64,000 nt of DNA from Myxococcus sp. RHSTA-1-4 (GTDB lineage: Bacteria; Myxococcota; Myxococcia; Myxococcales; Myxococcaceae): contig NZ_JAIQDG010000008.1 in the NCBI RefSeq assembly GCF_020037125.1, forward strand, positions 1 to 64,000, given 5' to 3'. The translations under genes and the position numbers were made by a program. Of the stretch, positions 38,020 through 46,004 are shown piece by piece; within the stretch, counting starts at the first letter, position 1, and each line of letters opens with the position of its first letter. The notes beneath the pieces are model-generated. The model did not search any database. It was not told where the DNA came from and worked only from the letters and a program-made list of their open reading frames with translations.

Positions 38020-39585
38020 ATGCCCCGTATCGCGAGCACCGAGGTCGTCGTCCCGAAGTCCCTGTCCGTGGAAGAGCGCCAGCGCCTGACGGACGCGCTG
38101 TACGCCGTCCACCAGCAGATCTTCGACGGCGTCGAGCGGGAGTCGTTCGCGAAGTACGTGGTGGAGTCCAAGGCGGAGCAGACGTGGATCCAGGTCCACA
38201 AGAACGACGAGGGCGACATCGTGGGCTACTTCGCGATGCACGTCTTCGAGAAGCCGCTGAACGGGGTGAAGACGGCGGTGTTCCGGGCCGAGGCGGGCTC
38301 GCTGCGGGCGTACCGGGGGGCCAACACCAACACGCGCTTCGGGCTGGCGCTGGTGCTGAAGTACCTGCTGCGGAACCCGGGCCGGCCGACGTACTACATG
38401 GGCTCGCTGGTGCACCCGTCCAGCTACTCGCTGCTGGCCAAGTACTGCGGCGACATCTGGCCGCGGCGCGAGCAGCCGGTGCCGCCGGAGCTGCTGGCCT
38501 TCATGGACGGGCTGGCCACGGAGTTCGGCCTGGAGAAGGTGGACGCGGCCAACCCGCTGCTGCGGCAGGTGGGCTGGCGCACGCGCGAGTCCGAGGTGGA
38601 GCGCGACTACTGGCGGCAGTGCGACAAGCCGTCGGCGCGCTTCTTCGTGGAAGCCAACCCGGGCTACGTGGACGGGCACGGGCTGGTGACGCTGGTGCCG
38701 GCGACGGTGGCCAACATCCTGAGCGTGATGCGCGTGCTGGGCGGGCGCACGCTGCGCAAGCCGGTGGACGGCGCGCTGTCGCTGGCGCGGCGGCTGCCGG
38801 GCGGCGCGAGGCTGCGGCGCTCGGAGGTGGCCCGGCGGCTGAAGGCGTCGCCGCTGTTCGCGCGCTTCGACACGAAGGCGCTGGAGTCCCTGGCCGCGCG
38901 CGCCCAGGTGATGGAGCTGCCGGCGGGCCGCTACGTCTTCCGCAAGGGTGACACGAGCGACGAGCTGTACCTCCTGGCGCGCGGCGCGGCCTACGTGCTG
39001 GCGGAGGACGGCGGCGAGGACGAGGTGGTGAACCAGCTCGGCAGCGGGACGGTGTTCGGCGAGATTGGGATGCTGGCGGGTGAGCGCCGCTCGGCCTCGG
39101 TGCGCACGGCGGCGGCGTCCACGGTGGTGCGGATTCCTCGCGCCGCGCTGCTGCCGCTGCTGGAGGCGGACGCGGAGCTGCGACGCGGCGTGTGGAGCAC
39201 GTTCGCGGAGCGGCGCTTCGACGACCTGGTGCGGGGGATGGACCGCTACGCGCACCTGGGCCGCAAGGCGCGGCTCGCGTGGCTGCTCCGGGGCGAGCAG
39301 GTGGAGCTGGCGGCGGGAGAGGAGCGGGCGCTGGAGCCGGGCTCGCACCTGCTGATGCTGACGGGCGCGGTGGAGCTGTCGCACGCCGCGCCGAGGATGA
39401 CGGTGCGGGGCACGCTGCTGCTGGAGGTGGAGCGCCCGCTGCGCGTGGTGGCCCAGGAGGGCACGCGGCTGGTCGTCCTGCCGCGCCTCTCGTCTCCGGA
39501 GCTGCTCCGCGCGGTGGAGGCGGGCGACGCCGAGGTCTTCTCGCTGTCCATGGCACCGGTGCGGGTGCCCCGCGCGGCGGCGTGA
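38020..39585 (+). CDS. Cyclic-nucleotide-binding protein with N-terminal acyltransferase-like domain
   Basis: A 521-residue protein. About residues 1-235 resemble an acyl-CoA N-acyltransferase fold (strand TWIQVHKNDEGDIVGYFAMH, then AYRGANTNTRFGLALVLKYLL, a possible CoA loop and helix). About residues 275-400 are a cyclic-nucleotide-binding domain with a near-canonical phosphate cassette FGEIGMLAGERRSASV (346-361). The last 100 residues look like a degenerate second beta-barrel. GAGGAG lies 6 nt before ATG 38020 and a -24/-12 promoter precedes it. Allosteric control of acyl transfer by cAMP/cGMP is inferred by analogy with mycobacterial Pat, where the domain order is opposite. Confidence 0.75.
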   Translation: MPRIASTEVVVPKSLSVEERQRLTDALYAVHQQIFDGVERESFAKYVVESKAEQTWIQVHKNDEGDIVGYFAMHVFEKPLNGVKTAVFRAEAGSLRAYRGANTNTRFGLALVLKYLLRNPGRPTYYMGSLVHPSSYSLLAKYCGDIWPRREQPVPPELLAFMDGLATEFGLEKVDAANPLLRQVGWRTRESEVERDYWRQCDKPSARFFVEANPGYVDGHGLVTLVPATVANILSVMRVLGGRTLRKPVDGALSLARRLPGGARLRRSEVARRLKASPLFARFDTKALESLAARAQVMELPAGRYVFRKGDTSDELYLLARGAAYVLAEDGGEDEVVNQLGSGTVFGEIGMLAGERRSASVRTAAASTVVRIPRAALLPLLEADAELRRGVWSTFAERRFDDLVRGMDRYAHLGRKARLAWLLRGEQVELAAGEERALEPGSHLLMLTGAVELSHAAPRMTVRGTLLLEVERPLRVVAQEGTRLVVLPRLSSPELLRAVEAGDAEVFSLSMAPVRVPRAAA

Positions 39586-39589
39586 GCCC

Positions 39590-40378
39590 TCACCCCCACA
39601 GCCGCCGCGTTATCACCTCTTCCAGGTTCCGCTGGTGGAAGACCTCCTCGAAGTCACTGGTCCGCACGTCCGCCGGCAGGCAGTCGTCGAGGGAAATCGC
39701 CCGCACCCGCTCCGGCTCCCCGCGCGCCTCGCGCACCGCCGCCTCCAGGGCCCGCAGGTAGTGGCGCGCGGAGCTCAGCGTGCGCGGTGACACCACGCCG
39801 CCGTGCCCCTGGATGACGCGCGAGCGGCCCCTCGCCTCCGAGCACGCCAGCGCCGCGTCAATCGCCTCCGGCGCACCGTAGGCGAAGTACGCCATGTTCC
39901 CCACGGCGGTATCCGCGGAGAACAGCAGGTCCAGCGAGGGCACGTCGATGTTCAGCGTGCTCGTCGTGTGCCCCGTGTTGGGGAACACCTCCAGCGCGTG
40001 CCGCCCCCACTGGAGGTGCAGCGGCCCGGCGGAGACCCGCAGCTCCGGCGCGCGGAAGAACCCCGCCTCCTCCTCCGACTGGTAGCGCTCCGCCCGGAAG
40101 GTGTCCTCGATGCGCTCGTGCGCCAGCACCAGCGCCTCCGGGAACGCCTGGAGCGCCGCCAGGTGGTCGCTGAACCCGTGCGTGCAGACGGCCAGTCGCA
40201 CCCGGGCGTGCAGCTCGTCCTGGACGAAGCGCCGCAGCGCCTCCGCGTCCGCGCGGCTGCCGAGCGCATCCACCATCAGCACGTCGGGGCCGTTCAGGAA
40301 CAGGGTGGTGTTGGAGGCATAGGCGTCCCCGGTGACAACGAGGACATCCGGAGCAAGGGAGCAGGTCTTCAAGCTCAT
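39590..40378 (-). CDS. Metallo-beta-lactamase-fold protein with altered metal motif
   Basis: A 262-residue MBL-fold protein. The usual HxHxDH is HGFSDH at 67-72, so the second His is Phe69, while D71 and H72 remain. Other ligands seem kept: H137 (NTGHTTSTLN), D156 (LLFSADTAVG) and a His in QGHGGVVSP. One metal site is probably lost or changed. It diverges from a LysR-type regulator with a 75-bp gap, so it is the likely target gene. No export signal. The start at ATG 40378 has no strong ribosome site. The gene ends 4 bp from the convergent cNMP-binding gene. Confidence 0.8.
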   Translation of the reverse strand: MSLKTCSLAPDVLVVTGDAYASNTTLFLNGPDVLMVDALGSRADAEALRRFVQDELHARVRLAVCTHGFSDHLAALQAFPEALVLAHERIEDTFRAERYQSEEEAGFFRAPELRVSAGPLHLQWGRHALEVFPNTGHTTSTLNIDVPSLDLLFSADTAVGNMAYFAYGAPEAIDAALACSEARGRSRVIQGHGGVVSPRTLSSARHYLRALEAAVREARGEPERVRAISLDDCLPADVRTSDFEEVFHQRNLEEVITRRLWG

Positions 40379-40403
40379 GAGGCGGACTTGTCCCCAAGTT
40401 CTC

Positions 40404-40437
40404 CACATGAGTCCAACGCATCGTCCGCATGAATCCA
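40404..40437. promoter_or_regulatory. Candidate LysR-type operator: 12-bp repeats 22 bp apart
   Basis: CACATGAGTCCA (40404-40415) and CGCATGAATCCA (40426-40437) fit CRCATGARTCCA with a period of 22 bp, about two helical turns. They fill the 75-bp divergent region between the MBL gene and its LysR-type neighbour, where autoregulatory sites of this family normally lie. Confidence 0.45.
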
Positions 40438-40453
40438 TGCAAGAATCGAATCG

Positions 40454-41353
40454 ATGATTCTGGACGTGAGGCACCTGAGGCTGGTGGCGGCGGTGGTGGA
40501 CACGGGCTCCGTGACGGCAGCCGCGCGCGTGCTGCACCTGTCGCAGCCGGCGCTGAGCCACCAGCTCCGCGACGTGGAGGAGCGCCTGGGCGCCGAGCTC
40601 TTCCAGCGCCAGGGCCGGCGCATGGTCCTCACCGGCCCCGGGAAGCGGGTGCTCGAGGCCGCGCGCAAGGTGGTGGCGGAGGTGGACGCCGCCGAGGTGG
40701 AAATCTCCCGGCTCGCCCGGTCCTCCCAGGGCCTGCTGCGGCTGGCCACCGAGTGCTACACGGCCTACCACTGGCTGCCCGGAGTCCTGCGGCGCTTCTC
40801 CGCGAAGCACCCGGGCGTGGAGGTGCGCATCGCCGTGGACGCGACGCGCAGGCCGGTGGAGGCGCTGCTGTCCGGAGAGCTGGACCTGGGCATCGTCAGC
40901 ACGCCGGTGCGGCACCGCCGGCTCGCGGGCGCGCCCCTCTTCGAGGACGAGCTCCTGGCCGTCATGGCGCCGGACCACCCACTGGCGAAGAAGCGCGCGC
41001 TGCACGCGGCGGACTTCGCGAACGAGCACGTGCTGCTCTACAGCATCCCCCTCACGGAGAGCACCCTGTTCCAGGAGGTGCTGGTGCCCGCGGGGGTGAC
41101 GCCGGCGCGCGTGTCCCGCGTGGAGTTGACGGAGGCCATGGTGGAGATGGCGAAGGCCGGTCTGGGCGTGGGCCTGCTGGCGCGCTGGGCGGTGGCGCCG
41201 GAATTGGCGCGCGGGACGCTGGCCGCCGTGCGGGTGACGAAGCATGGGCTGCGCCGCCACTGGCACGCGGCCTGGCCGCGCACGGTGCGCCCCGCGCCCT
41301 ACCTCACCGCTTTCGTGGAATTGCTGGCGAAGGCCGGGCCGCCGGGACGTTGA
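40454..41353 (+). CDS. LysR-family regulator (MetR-like)
   Basis: A 299-residue LysR-type regulator. The N-terminal helix-turn-helix (GSVTAAARVLHLSQPALSHQL, residues about 18-38) is followed by a coiled linker and the two-lobe substrate-binding domain. ATECYTAYHWLPGVLRRFS at the start of the effector domain resembles MetR (TECHTCFEWL), suggesting a sulfur-amino-acid effector. It probably controls the divergent MBL-fold gene and itself. Start ATG 40454. Confidence 0.9.
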   Translation: MILDVRHLRLVAAVVDTGSVTAAARVLHLSQPALSHQLRDVEERLGAELFQRQGRRMVLTGPGKRVLEAARKVVAEVDAAEVEISRLARSSQGLLRLATECYTAYHWLPGVLRRFSAKHPGVEVRIAVDATRRPVEALLSGELDLGIVSTPVRHRRLAGAPLFEDELLAVMAPDHPLAKKRALHAADFANEHVLLYSIPLTESTLFQEVLVPAGVTPARVSRVELTEAMVEMAKAGLGVGLLARWAVAPELARGTLAAVRVTKHGLRRHWHAAWPRTVRPAPYLTAFVELLAKAGPPGR

Positions 41354-41407
41354 GTCACGAACTCCGCTTCCCTCCGGCGCGCCGGGCTGTGGCAGACTCG
41401 CCGCGCC

Positions 41408-42157
41408 ATTCGACTCCTACTGTCCATCCTCTTCTGGTCGTTCCTGGCCGTCTCCAGCACGGTGCTCTTCGTGGGCGCCGTGCTCATCTGGCTCGTCACG
41501 CTCCCGTTCGACCGGAACGGCCTGGTGCTGCACCTGTACTCGTGCTTCTGGGCGCAGCTCTACTTCTACGTCAACCCGCTGTGGCACCTGAAGGTGGACG
41601 GGCGCGAGCGCCTGCCGTGGAAGGGACCGGCGGTGCTGGTGTCCAACCACGAGTCGCTGGGCGACATCCTCGTCCTCTTCGGCCTCTACCGCCCCTTCAA
41701 GTGGGTCTCCAAGGCGGAGAACTTCCGGCTGCCCCTCATCGGCTGGAACATGCGGCTCAACCGCTACGTGCCACTGGTGCGCGGGGACAAGGCCAGCATC
41801 GCGAAGATGATGGCCGACTGTGAGTACTGGCTGGCGCGCGGCGTGCCCATCCTCATGTTCCCGGAGGGCACGCGCTCCTTCGACGGGAAGGTGAAGCCCT
41901 TCAAGGACGGCGCCTTCGCGCTGGCCATGAAGATGAAGGTCCCCGTCATCCCCGTGGTCCTCACCGGCACGGCGCGCACGCTGCCCAAGCACGGCCTGGT
42001 GCTGAACGCCACGTCCAACTGCCACGTGCAGGTGATGCCCCCGGTGGACCCGGCCACGTTCCCCGACGTGGCCACCCTGCGCGAGCACGTGAGGGACCTC
42101 ATCGTCGCGGAGAAGGCCCGACTGGAGGCCGGCCTGCCCGCCACCGCGCCGGCGTAG
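41408..42157 (+). CDS. PlsC-type 1-acyl-glycerol-3-phosphate acyltransferase, apparent ATT start
   Basis: About 249 residues. An N-terminal membrane segment (LLLSILFWSFLAVSSTVLFV) is followed by acyltransferase motifs: NHESLGDI (HX4D), NRYVPLVRGD, FPEGTRSFDGK and VPVIPVVLTGT. Likely lysophosphatidate acylation at the inner membrane. The first ATG/GTG-type codon that can be used is GTG 41462, which would cut the membrane segment in half. Reading back, the frame is open to the LysR stop (41351-41353, same frame), and the natural N-terminus falls at ATT 41408. No clear ribosome site is present. The end and the motifs are certain, the start is not. Confidence 0.82.
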   Translation: MRLLLSILFWSFLAVSSTVLFVGAVLIWLVTLPFDRNGLVLHLYSCFWAQLYFYVNPLWHLKVDGRERLPWKGPAVLVSNHESLGDILVLFGLYRPFKWVSKAENFRLPLIGWNMRLNRYVPLVRGDKASIAKMMADCEYWLARGVPILMFPEGTRSFDGKVKPFKDGAFALAMKMKVPVIPVVLTGTARTLPKHGLVLNATSNCHVQVMPPVDPATFPDVATLREHVRDLIVAEKARLEAGLPATAPA

Positions 42158-42193
42158 GCCCCCCGAAGACCCGGGCCTCCACGCCCTGCTACC

Positions 42194-44866
42194 GTGCGGC
42201 GGATGCGGTCGGCGGCGGTCGTCACACTCGGAGTGCTGGCGCTGGGCGCCGTCATCGCACTCGTCTCCCCGTGGCTCCAGGCTCCGGAGTCGCCAGCCCG
42301 CGTGGCGCGTGCTCCGGCCCGGACGCTGCCCGGCCCCAGCACGCCCACGCCGCCCCCGCGCGGTGCCCTGTCCCTCCGGGGCCGCGTGCTGGATGCGCAG
42401 CGCGCTCCCGTCGCGGGCGTCGAGGTGTCCGCCACGCGCGTCATGCCCGGCGAGTCCCTGTCCCGGCTCCCCTGCGACGCGGAGAGCCCCGAGCTGCCGC
42501 TGTCCTCCCTGGAGTGCGCCGACGTGGCGGGGAACGTGCTGATGGAGCTCATCGAGGTGGGACGCGGCGGCGCTCCCGTGCTCGCCCGGACCACCACCGC
42601 GGCGGACGGCACCTTCCAGTTCGACGGGCTGCCCACGGGCACCGTGACGCTCTGGGCGATGGATGCCCGGGGCTCCACCCTGAAGCCGAACGTCCCCACC
42701 GGAAGCGAAGGCGTGGAGCTGCTGCTCGCGAAAGGCGCAACCCTTGCGGGCCGTGTCGTGGACGAGTCCAGCGCGCCCGTGGCCGGCGCGAAGGTGACGC
42801 TCTTCGACGTCGAGGGCTCGCGCTACTTCGAGCTGAGCACGGGCGCGGACGGCCGCTTCGCCTTCCCCCACCTGCCGGACATCCCCTATGGCCTCGTCGC
42901 CTCCAGCCCCGGCCTGATGCCGCACTACCTGCCGGACGTCGTCGCGAAGGATTCCGGACTGAGCATCCTCCTCCACGCGCCCCGGCGGCTCGTCGGACGG
43001 GTGCTCGCCGGGGACAGGCCCGTCGCGGGCGCCCAGGTGCGGGTGCAGGGCACCTCCCATGTCACCACGACGGGCGCGGAGGGCCGGTTCGCCTTCGAGC
43101 CGCTCGCCCCGGAGGAGTACGCGGTGGAGGCGGAGCATGAGGGCCAGCACGGCCTGACGTTCGCGCTCATCGCGGAGCCTGGGGAGACGGAGGCCACCGT
43201 GTACCTGGGCCTCCTCTTCTTCGTCGAGGGAGCCGTCCGTGACGAGGCGGGCGGCCCCGTCGCGGGCGCCACCGTCTCCGTCATGCCCCGGAACGACGGC
43301 AAGCCAAGGACGCCCTCCCCGTCCGCCACCACCGCGGCGGACGGCCGCTTCCGGCTCGGGCCCCTGAGGCCCGGACGGACCCGCTTCGTCGTGGAGGCCG
43401 AGCAGTACCTGGACCTCCAGGAGGTGGTGGACCTGACCTCTTCCAGCCCTCCCCCCACCTTCACCCTCGCCCGTGCAGTCACCCTCGAGGGTGTCGTCAC
43501 CGATGCCGAGGGCCAGCCCCTGGAGGACGTGCGGCTCGACGCCGCGCCGAAGCAGGAGGAGAAGCCGGCCCCGGAGCCGGAGGAGGACTCCGACACGGAC
43601 TGGGAGCCGGAGATGGATTGGAATGGGAGCGACCCGTTCTTCGCGAGCTCGGATGCGGCGGGCCGCTTCCGCCTCAAGGTCGACAAGCCCGGACGCTATG
43701 TCCTCACCGTCGGCGGCGGCGACCACGTCTCCACGCGGCTGGAGGTGGACGCCCCCGCCACGGGGCTCCGGCTCGCGCTGCGCGGAGGCGGCTCGGTGAA
43801 GGGCTCGGTGGTGGACTCGCGCGGCGAGCCACTGGCCGAGGTGAGCCTCCACGTGCGGCTCGGAACCGGGAGCACCGCCCAGACACTGGACACTGTGAGC
43901 GACGAGGAGGGGAACTTCCTCCTGGAGGGGCTGCCCCCGGGCCCCCACATGCTGGAGGCCTCGCTAAAGCTCGCGGGCGCCATCCATCGCGCCTCGCGCA
44001 CCGTGGAAGTACCGGGCCCCGGCACCGTGGAAGCCGTCGTCCGGATGGACACGGGACAGTCCGTGTCCGGCATCGTCGTGGACGAGCAGGGGCGCCCCGT
44101 TCCCGACGCCGAGGTGGAGGCCTTCACCTTCTTCGAGAAGTGGGAGTACCCGGGCGGCTCCCCCGCCACGGCGAAGACGGGGCCGGATGGACGCTTCACC
44201 GTGCACCACCTGCCGGAGGGCCGGTGCGTGCTGTCCGTCTCGAAGCCCGGGTACACGCAGGACGCGCGCGAGGAAGAATCCCGGCCGAGCTTCCCGGACT
44301 CCGCCCGCACCGGGGCCCGCGACGTGCGGCTCACGCTGCGCTACCAGGGCAGCGTGTCGGGACGCGTGCTGCACCCGGACGGAAGGCCCGTGGCCCACTT
44401 CTCCGTATACGGAGAGCAGCAGGTCACCCGGGGGACCGATGGCGACTTCCGCCTGCCCGTGGAGCGGCCGGGCCGCCACCACCTGCGCATCATTGCCCCG
44501 GGGCTCGGGTCGGCCTACCGGGAGGTGGAGGTCGCGCCCGGCCAGGACTTGGACCTGGGTAAGGTGCGGCTGGACCCCGGACGCCGGGTAAGCGGCCGGG
44601 TGGTGGACGCGGAGACCTCCGCGCCCGTGGTCGGAGCCGTGGCGCGGGTGTACCTGTCGGAGGAGCCCCCCGACGCGGAGGACCCGGAGGCGCGGGTCGC
44701 GATGCATATCACCTCCTTCGACGGCACCTTCACGTTCGTCATGCTGGAGTCACGCCCCCTGCGGCTGGAGGTGCGGCGAGAGGGCTACCTCCCCCTGCTC
44801 CAGCAGCTTGGCGCGGGTGACGAGAAACTGGAGCTGCGGCTGTCGCCCGGGTGGAGGGCACGGTGA
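42194..44866 (+). CDS. Second carboxypeptidase-regulatory-like repeat protein, 3' end frameshifted
   Basis: Reads as 890 residues: a hydrophobic anchor (AAVVTLGVLALGAVIALV) then about nine CarboxypepD_reg-like beta-sandwich repeats (e.g. GRVVDESSAPVAGAKVTLFD). It is a paralogue of the protein at 29900-32857, sharing even the segment RKLRGRVVDAETSEPV / RRVSGRVVDAETSAPV before the last domain. The frame stops at 44866 in mid-domain (ELRLSPGWRAR), whereas the paralogue goes on for about 90 residues. Continuation is visible in other frames downstream. GTG 42194 matches the paralogue's N-terminal length, with ATG 42203 the alternative. Confidence 0.8.
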   Translation: MRRMRSAAVVTLGVLALGAVIALVSPWLQAPESPARVARAPARTLPGPSTPTPPPRGALSLRGRVLDAQRAPVAGVEVSATRVMPGESLSRLPCDAESPELPLSSLECADVAGNVLMELIEVGRGGAPVLARTTTAADGTFQFDGLPTGTVTLWAMDARGSTLKPNVPTGSEGVELLLAKGATLAGRVVDESSAPVAGAKVTLFDVEGSRYFELSTGADGRFAFPHLPDIPYGLVASSPGLMPHYLPDVVAKDSGLSILLHAPRRLVGRVLAGDRPVAGAQVRVQGTSHVTTTGAEGRFAFEPLAPEEYAVEAEHEGQHGLTFALIAEPGETEATVYLGLLFFVEGAVRDEAGGPVAGATVSVMPRNDGKPRTPSPSATTAADGRFRLGPLRPGRTRFVVEAEQYLDLQEVVDLTSSSPPPTFTLARAVTLEGVVTDAEGQPLEDVRLDAAPKQEEKPAPEPEEDSDTDWEPEMDWNGSDPFFASSDAAGRFRLKVDKPGRYVLTVGGGDHVSTRLEVDAPATGLRLALRGGGSVKGSVVDSRGEPLAEVSLHVRLGTGSTAQTLDTVSDEEGNFLLEGLPPGPHMLEASLKLAGAIHRASRTVEVPGPGTVEAVVRMDTGQSVSGIVVDEQGRPVPDAEVEAFTFFEKWEYPGGSPATAKTGPDGRFTVHHLPEGRCVLSVSKPGYTQDAREEESRPSFPDSARTGARDVRLTLRYQGSVSGRVLHPDGRPVAHFSVYGEQQVTRGTDGDFRLPVERPGRHHLRIIAPGLGSAYREVEVAPGQDLDLGKVRLDPGRRVSGRVVDAETSAPVVGAVARVYLSEEPPDAEDPEARVAMHITSFDGTFTFVMLESRPLRLEVRREGYLPLLQQLGAGDEKLELRLSPGWRAR

Positions 44867-45034
44867 GAGACCGCGAGAGCCGGCCCGTGGAGACCCAGGT
44901 CCGCCTTCCTCGTGCTCATCCTGGAGAAAGGCGCCCGCTGCCTGGCCTGGAGCGAGGAGCTGGACGTCCCCGCGGAAGGAGAGGTCACCCGCGAGCTGAA
45001 GCCGGTACCGCGCCCCGTGCCCGCCACGCGCTGA
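44867..45034 (+). pseudogene. Displaced 3' tail of the repeat protein (two frame changes)
   Basis: From about 44850 to 44905 the repeat-domain sequence continues in another frame (RVEGTVRDRESRPVETQVRL, matching RVEVTVKDRQGRPRAASVEF of the paralogue). It then returns to the original frame as SAFLVLILEKGARCLAWSEE… ending at TGA 45032-45034. Two compensating indels, with a likely loss of some 25-30 codons between them, would explain this. It may be real gene decay or sequence error. The rest to 45090 is spacer. Confidence 0.55.
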
Positions 45035-45090
45035 GCCCGGCGGAGCCCCCACCTTGCGCGGAGGGGCGAAGCAGCGTCAGGCTGGGAGCC

Positions 45091-45948
45091 ATGAGCAACA
45101 AACCCAACCTCGCGAACACCGAGGAGCTGGAGCTGGACTGGGGCAGCCGTGAGCAGCGCGCGCCGGCGCAGGGGGGCGAAATCGCCGTCGCGAACGCCGC
45201 GCAGCTCACGGAGGTGCCCCCGGCCCAGCCCGGCAAGGGAGCGCCGGGAGACCCGCGCTACATGAGCCACGAGATGCGCGCGCAGCTCTCGGGCCTGCTG
45301 GAAGGCCCCTCGCTGCGCATGCGGCAGATGCGCGAGCTGGCGGAGGTGCTCATCGGCTGGGAGTCGAGGAACCAGTACGAGGTGTGCGACGAGACGGGCC
45401 GGGTGACGGTGTACGTGGGTGAGTCCGGCGACGGCTGGGGCTCGGCACTGAAGCGGAACTTCTGGCCCTTCTACAAGGCGCGGCTGGAGTGCATGACGCA
45501 GGGCGGCTCGGTGGCGCTCGCCCTGGAGCGCCCGTGGAGCTTCTTCTTCGCGAAGGCGAACCTCGAGGCGTGGGATGGCCGGCTCCTGGGCACCCTCCAG
45601 CAGCGCTTCACCTTCTTCGGGCGCCGGCTGGAGCTGCTGTCCCCGGGGGGCGCGGTCATCGCCACGGCGGAGGGGCCCCTCTTCAAGCCCTGGACGTTCC
45701 GCATCATGCAGCGCGGCGTGGAGGTGGCCGTCGTCCGCAAGCGGTGGAGCGGGCTCTTGCAGGAGGCCTTCACCGACGCGGACACCTTCACCCTGGAGTT
45801 CTCGCCGGAGTGCACGGACGGCCGCCTGCGGCAGATGATTCTGGGCCTCGCGCTGCTGGTGGACCTGACGTACTTCGACAACCGGAAGGACAGCTCCCCC
45901 GTGGGACCGGGCCTGCAGCTCCTGGACTGGCTGAACCCCTGGTCCTGA
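45091..45948 (+). CDS. Phospholipid-scramblase-family protein
   Basis: A 285-residue protein. The N-terminal 70 residues are polar. About residues 75-270 carry the scramblase/LURP-one 12-strand barrel pattern: NQYEVCDETGRVTVYVGE, then FYKARLECMTQGG…, LLSPGGAVIATAEGP and TFTLEFSPECTDGRLRQMILG leading to the hydrophobic core helix LALLVDLTYFDN. In eukaryotes the family is tied to lipid scrambling. Bacterial members are uncharacterised tubby-like proteins. It lacks a signal peptide. The ATG at 45091 has GGGAG immediately upstream. Confidence 0.8.
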   Translation: MSNKPNLANTEELELDWGSREQRAPAQGGEIAVANAAQLTEVPPAQPGKGAPGDPRYMSHEMRAQLSGLLEGPSLRMRQMRELAEVLIGWESRNQYEVCDETGRVTVYVGESGDGWGSALKRNFWPFYKARLECMTQGGSVALALERPWSFFFAKANLEAWDGRLLGTLQQRFTFFGRRLELLSPGGAVIATAEGPLFKPWTFRIMQRGVEVAVVRKRWSGLLQEAFTDADTFTLEFSPECTDGRLRQMILGLALLVDLTYFDNRKDSSPVGPGLQLLDWLNPWS

Positions 45949-46004
45949 AGCCCCCCTGAGCGGAGCCTGCCCGGGCCCCCCGGCCTGTGCTAAATCCCCC
46001 GGCC

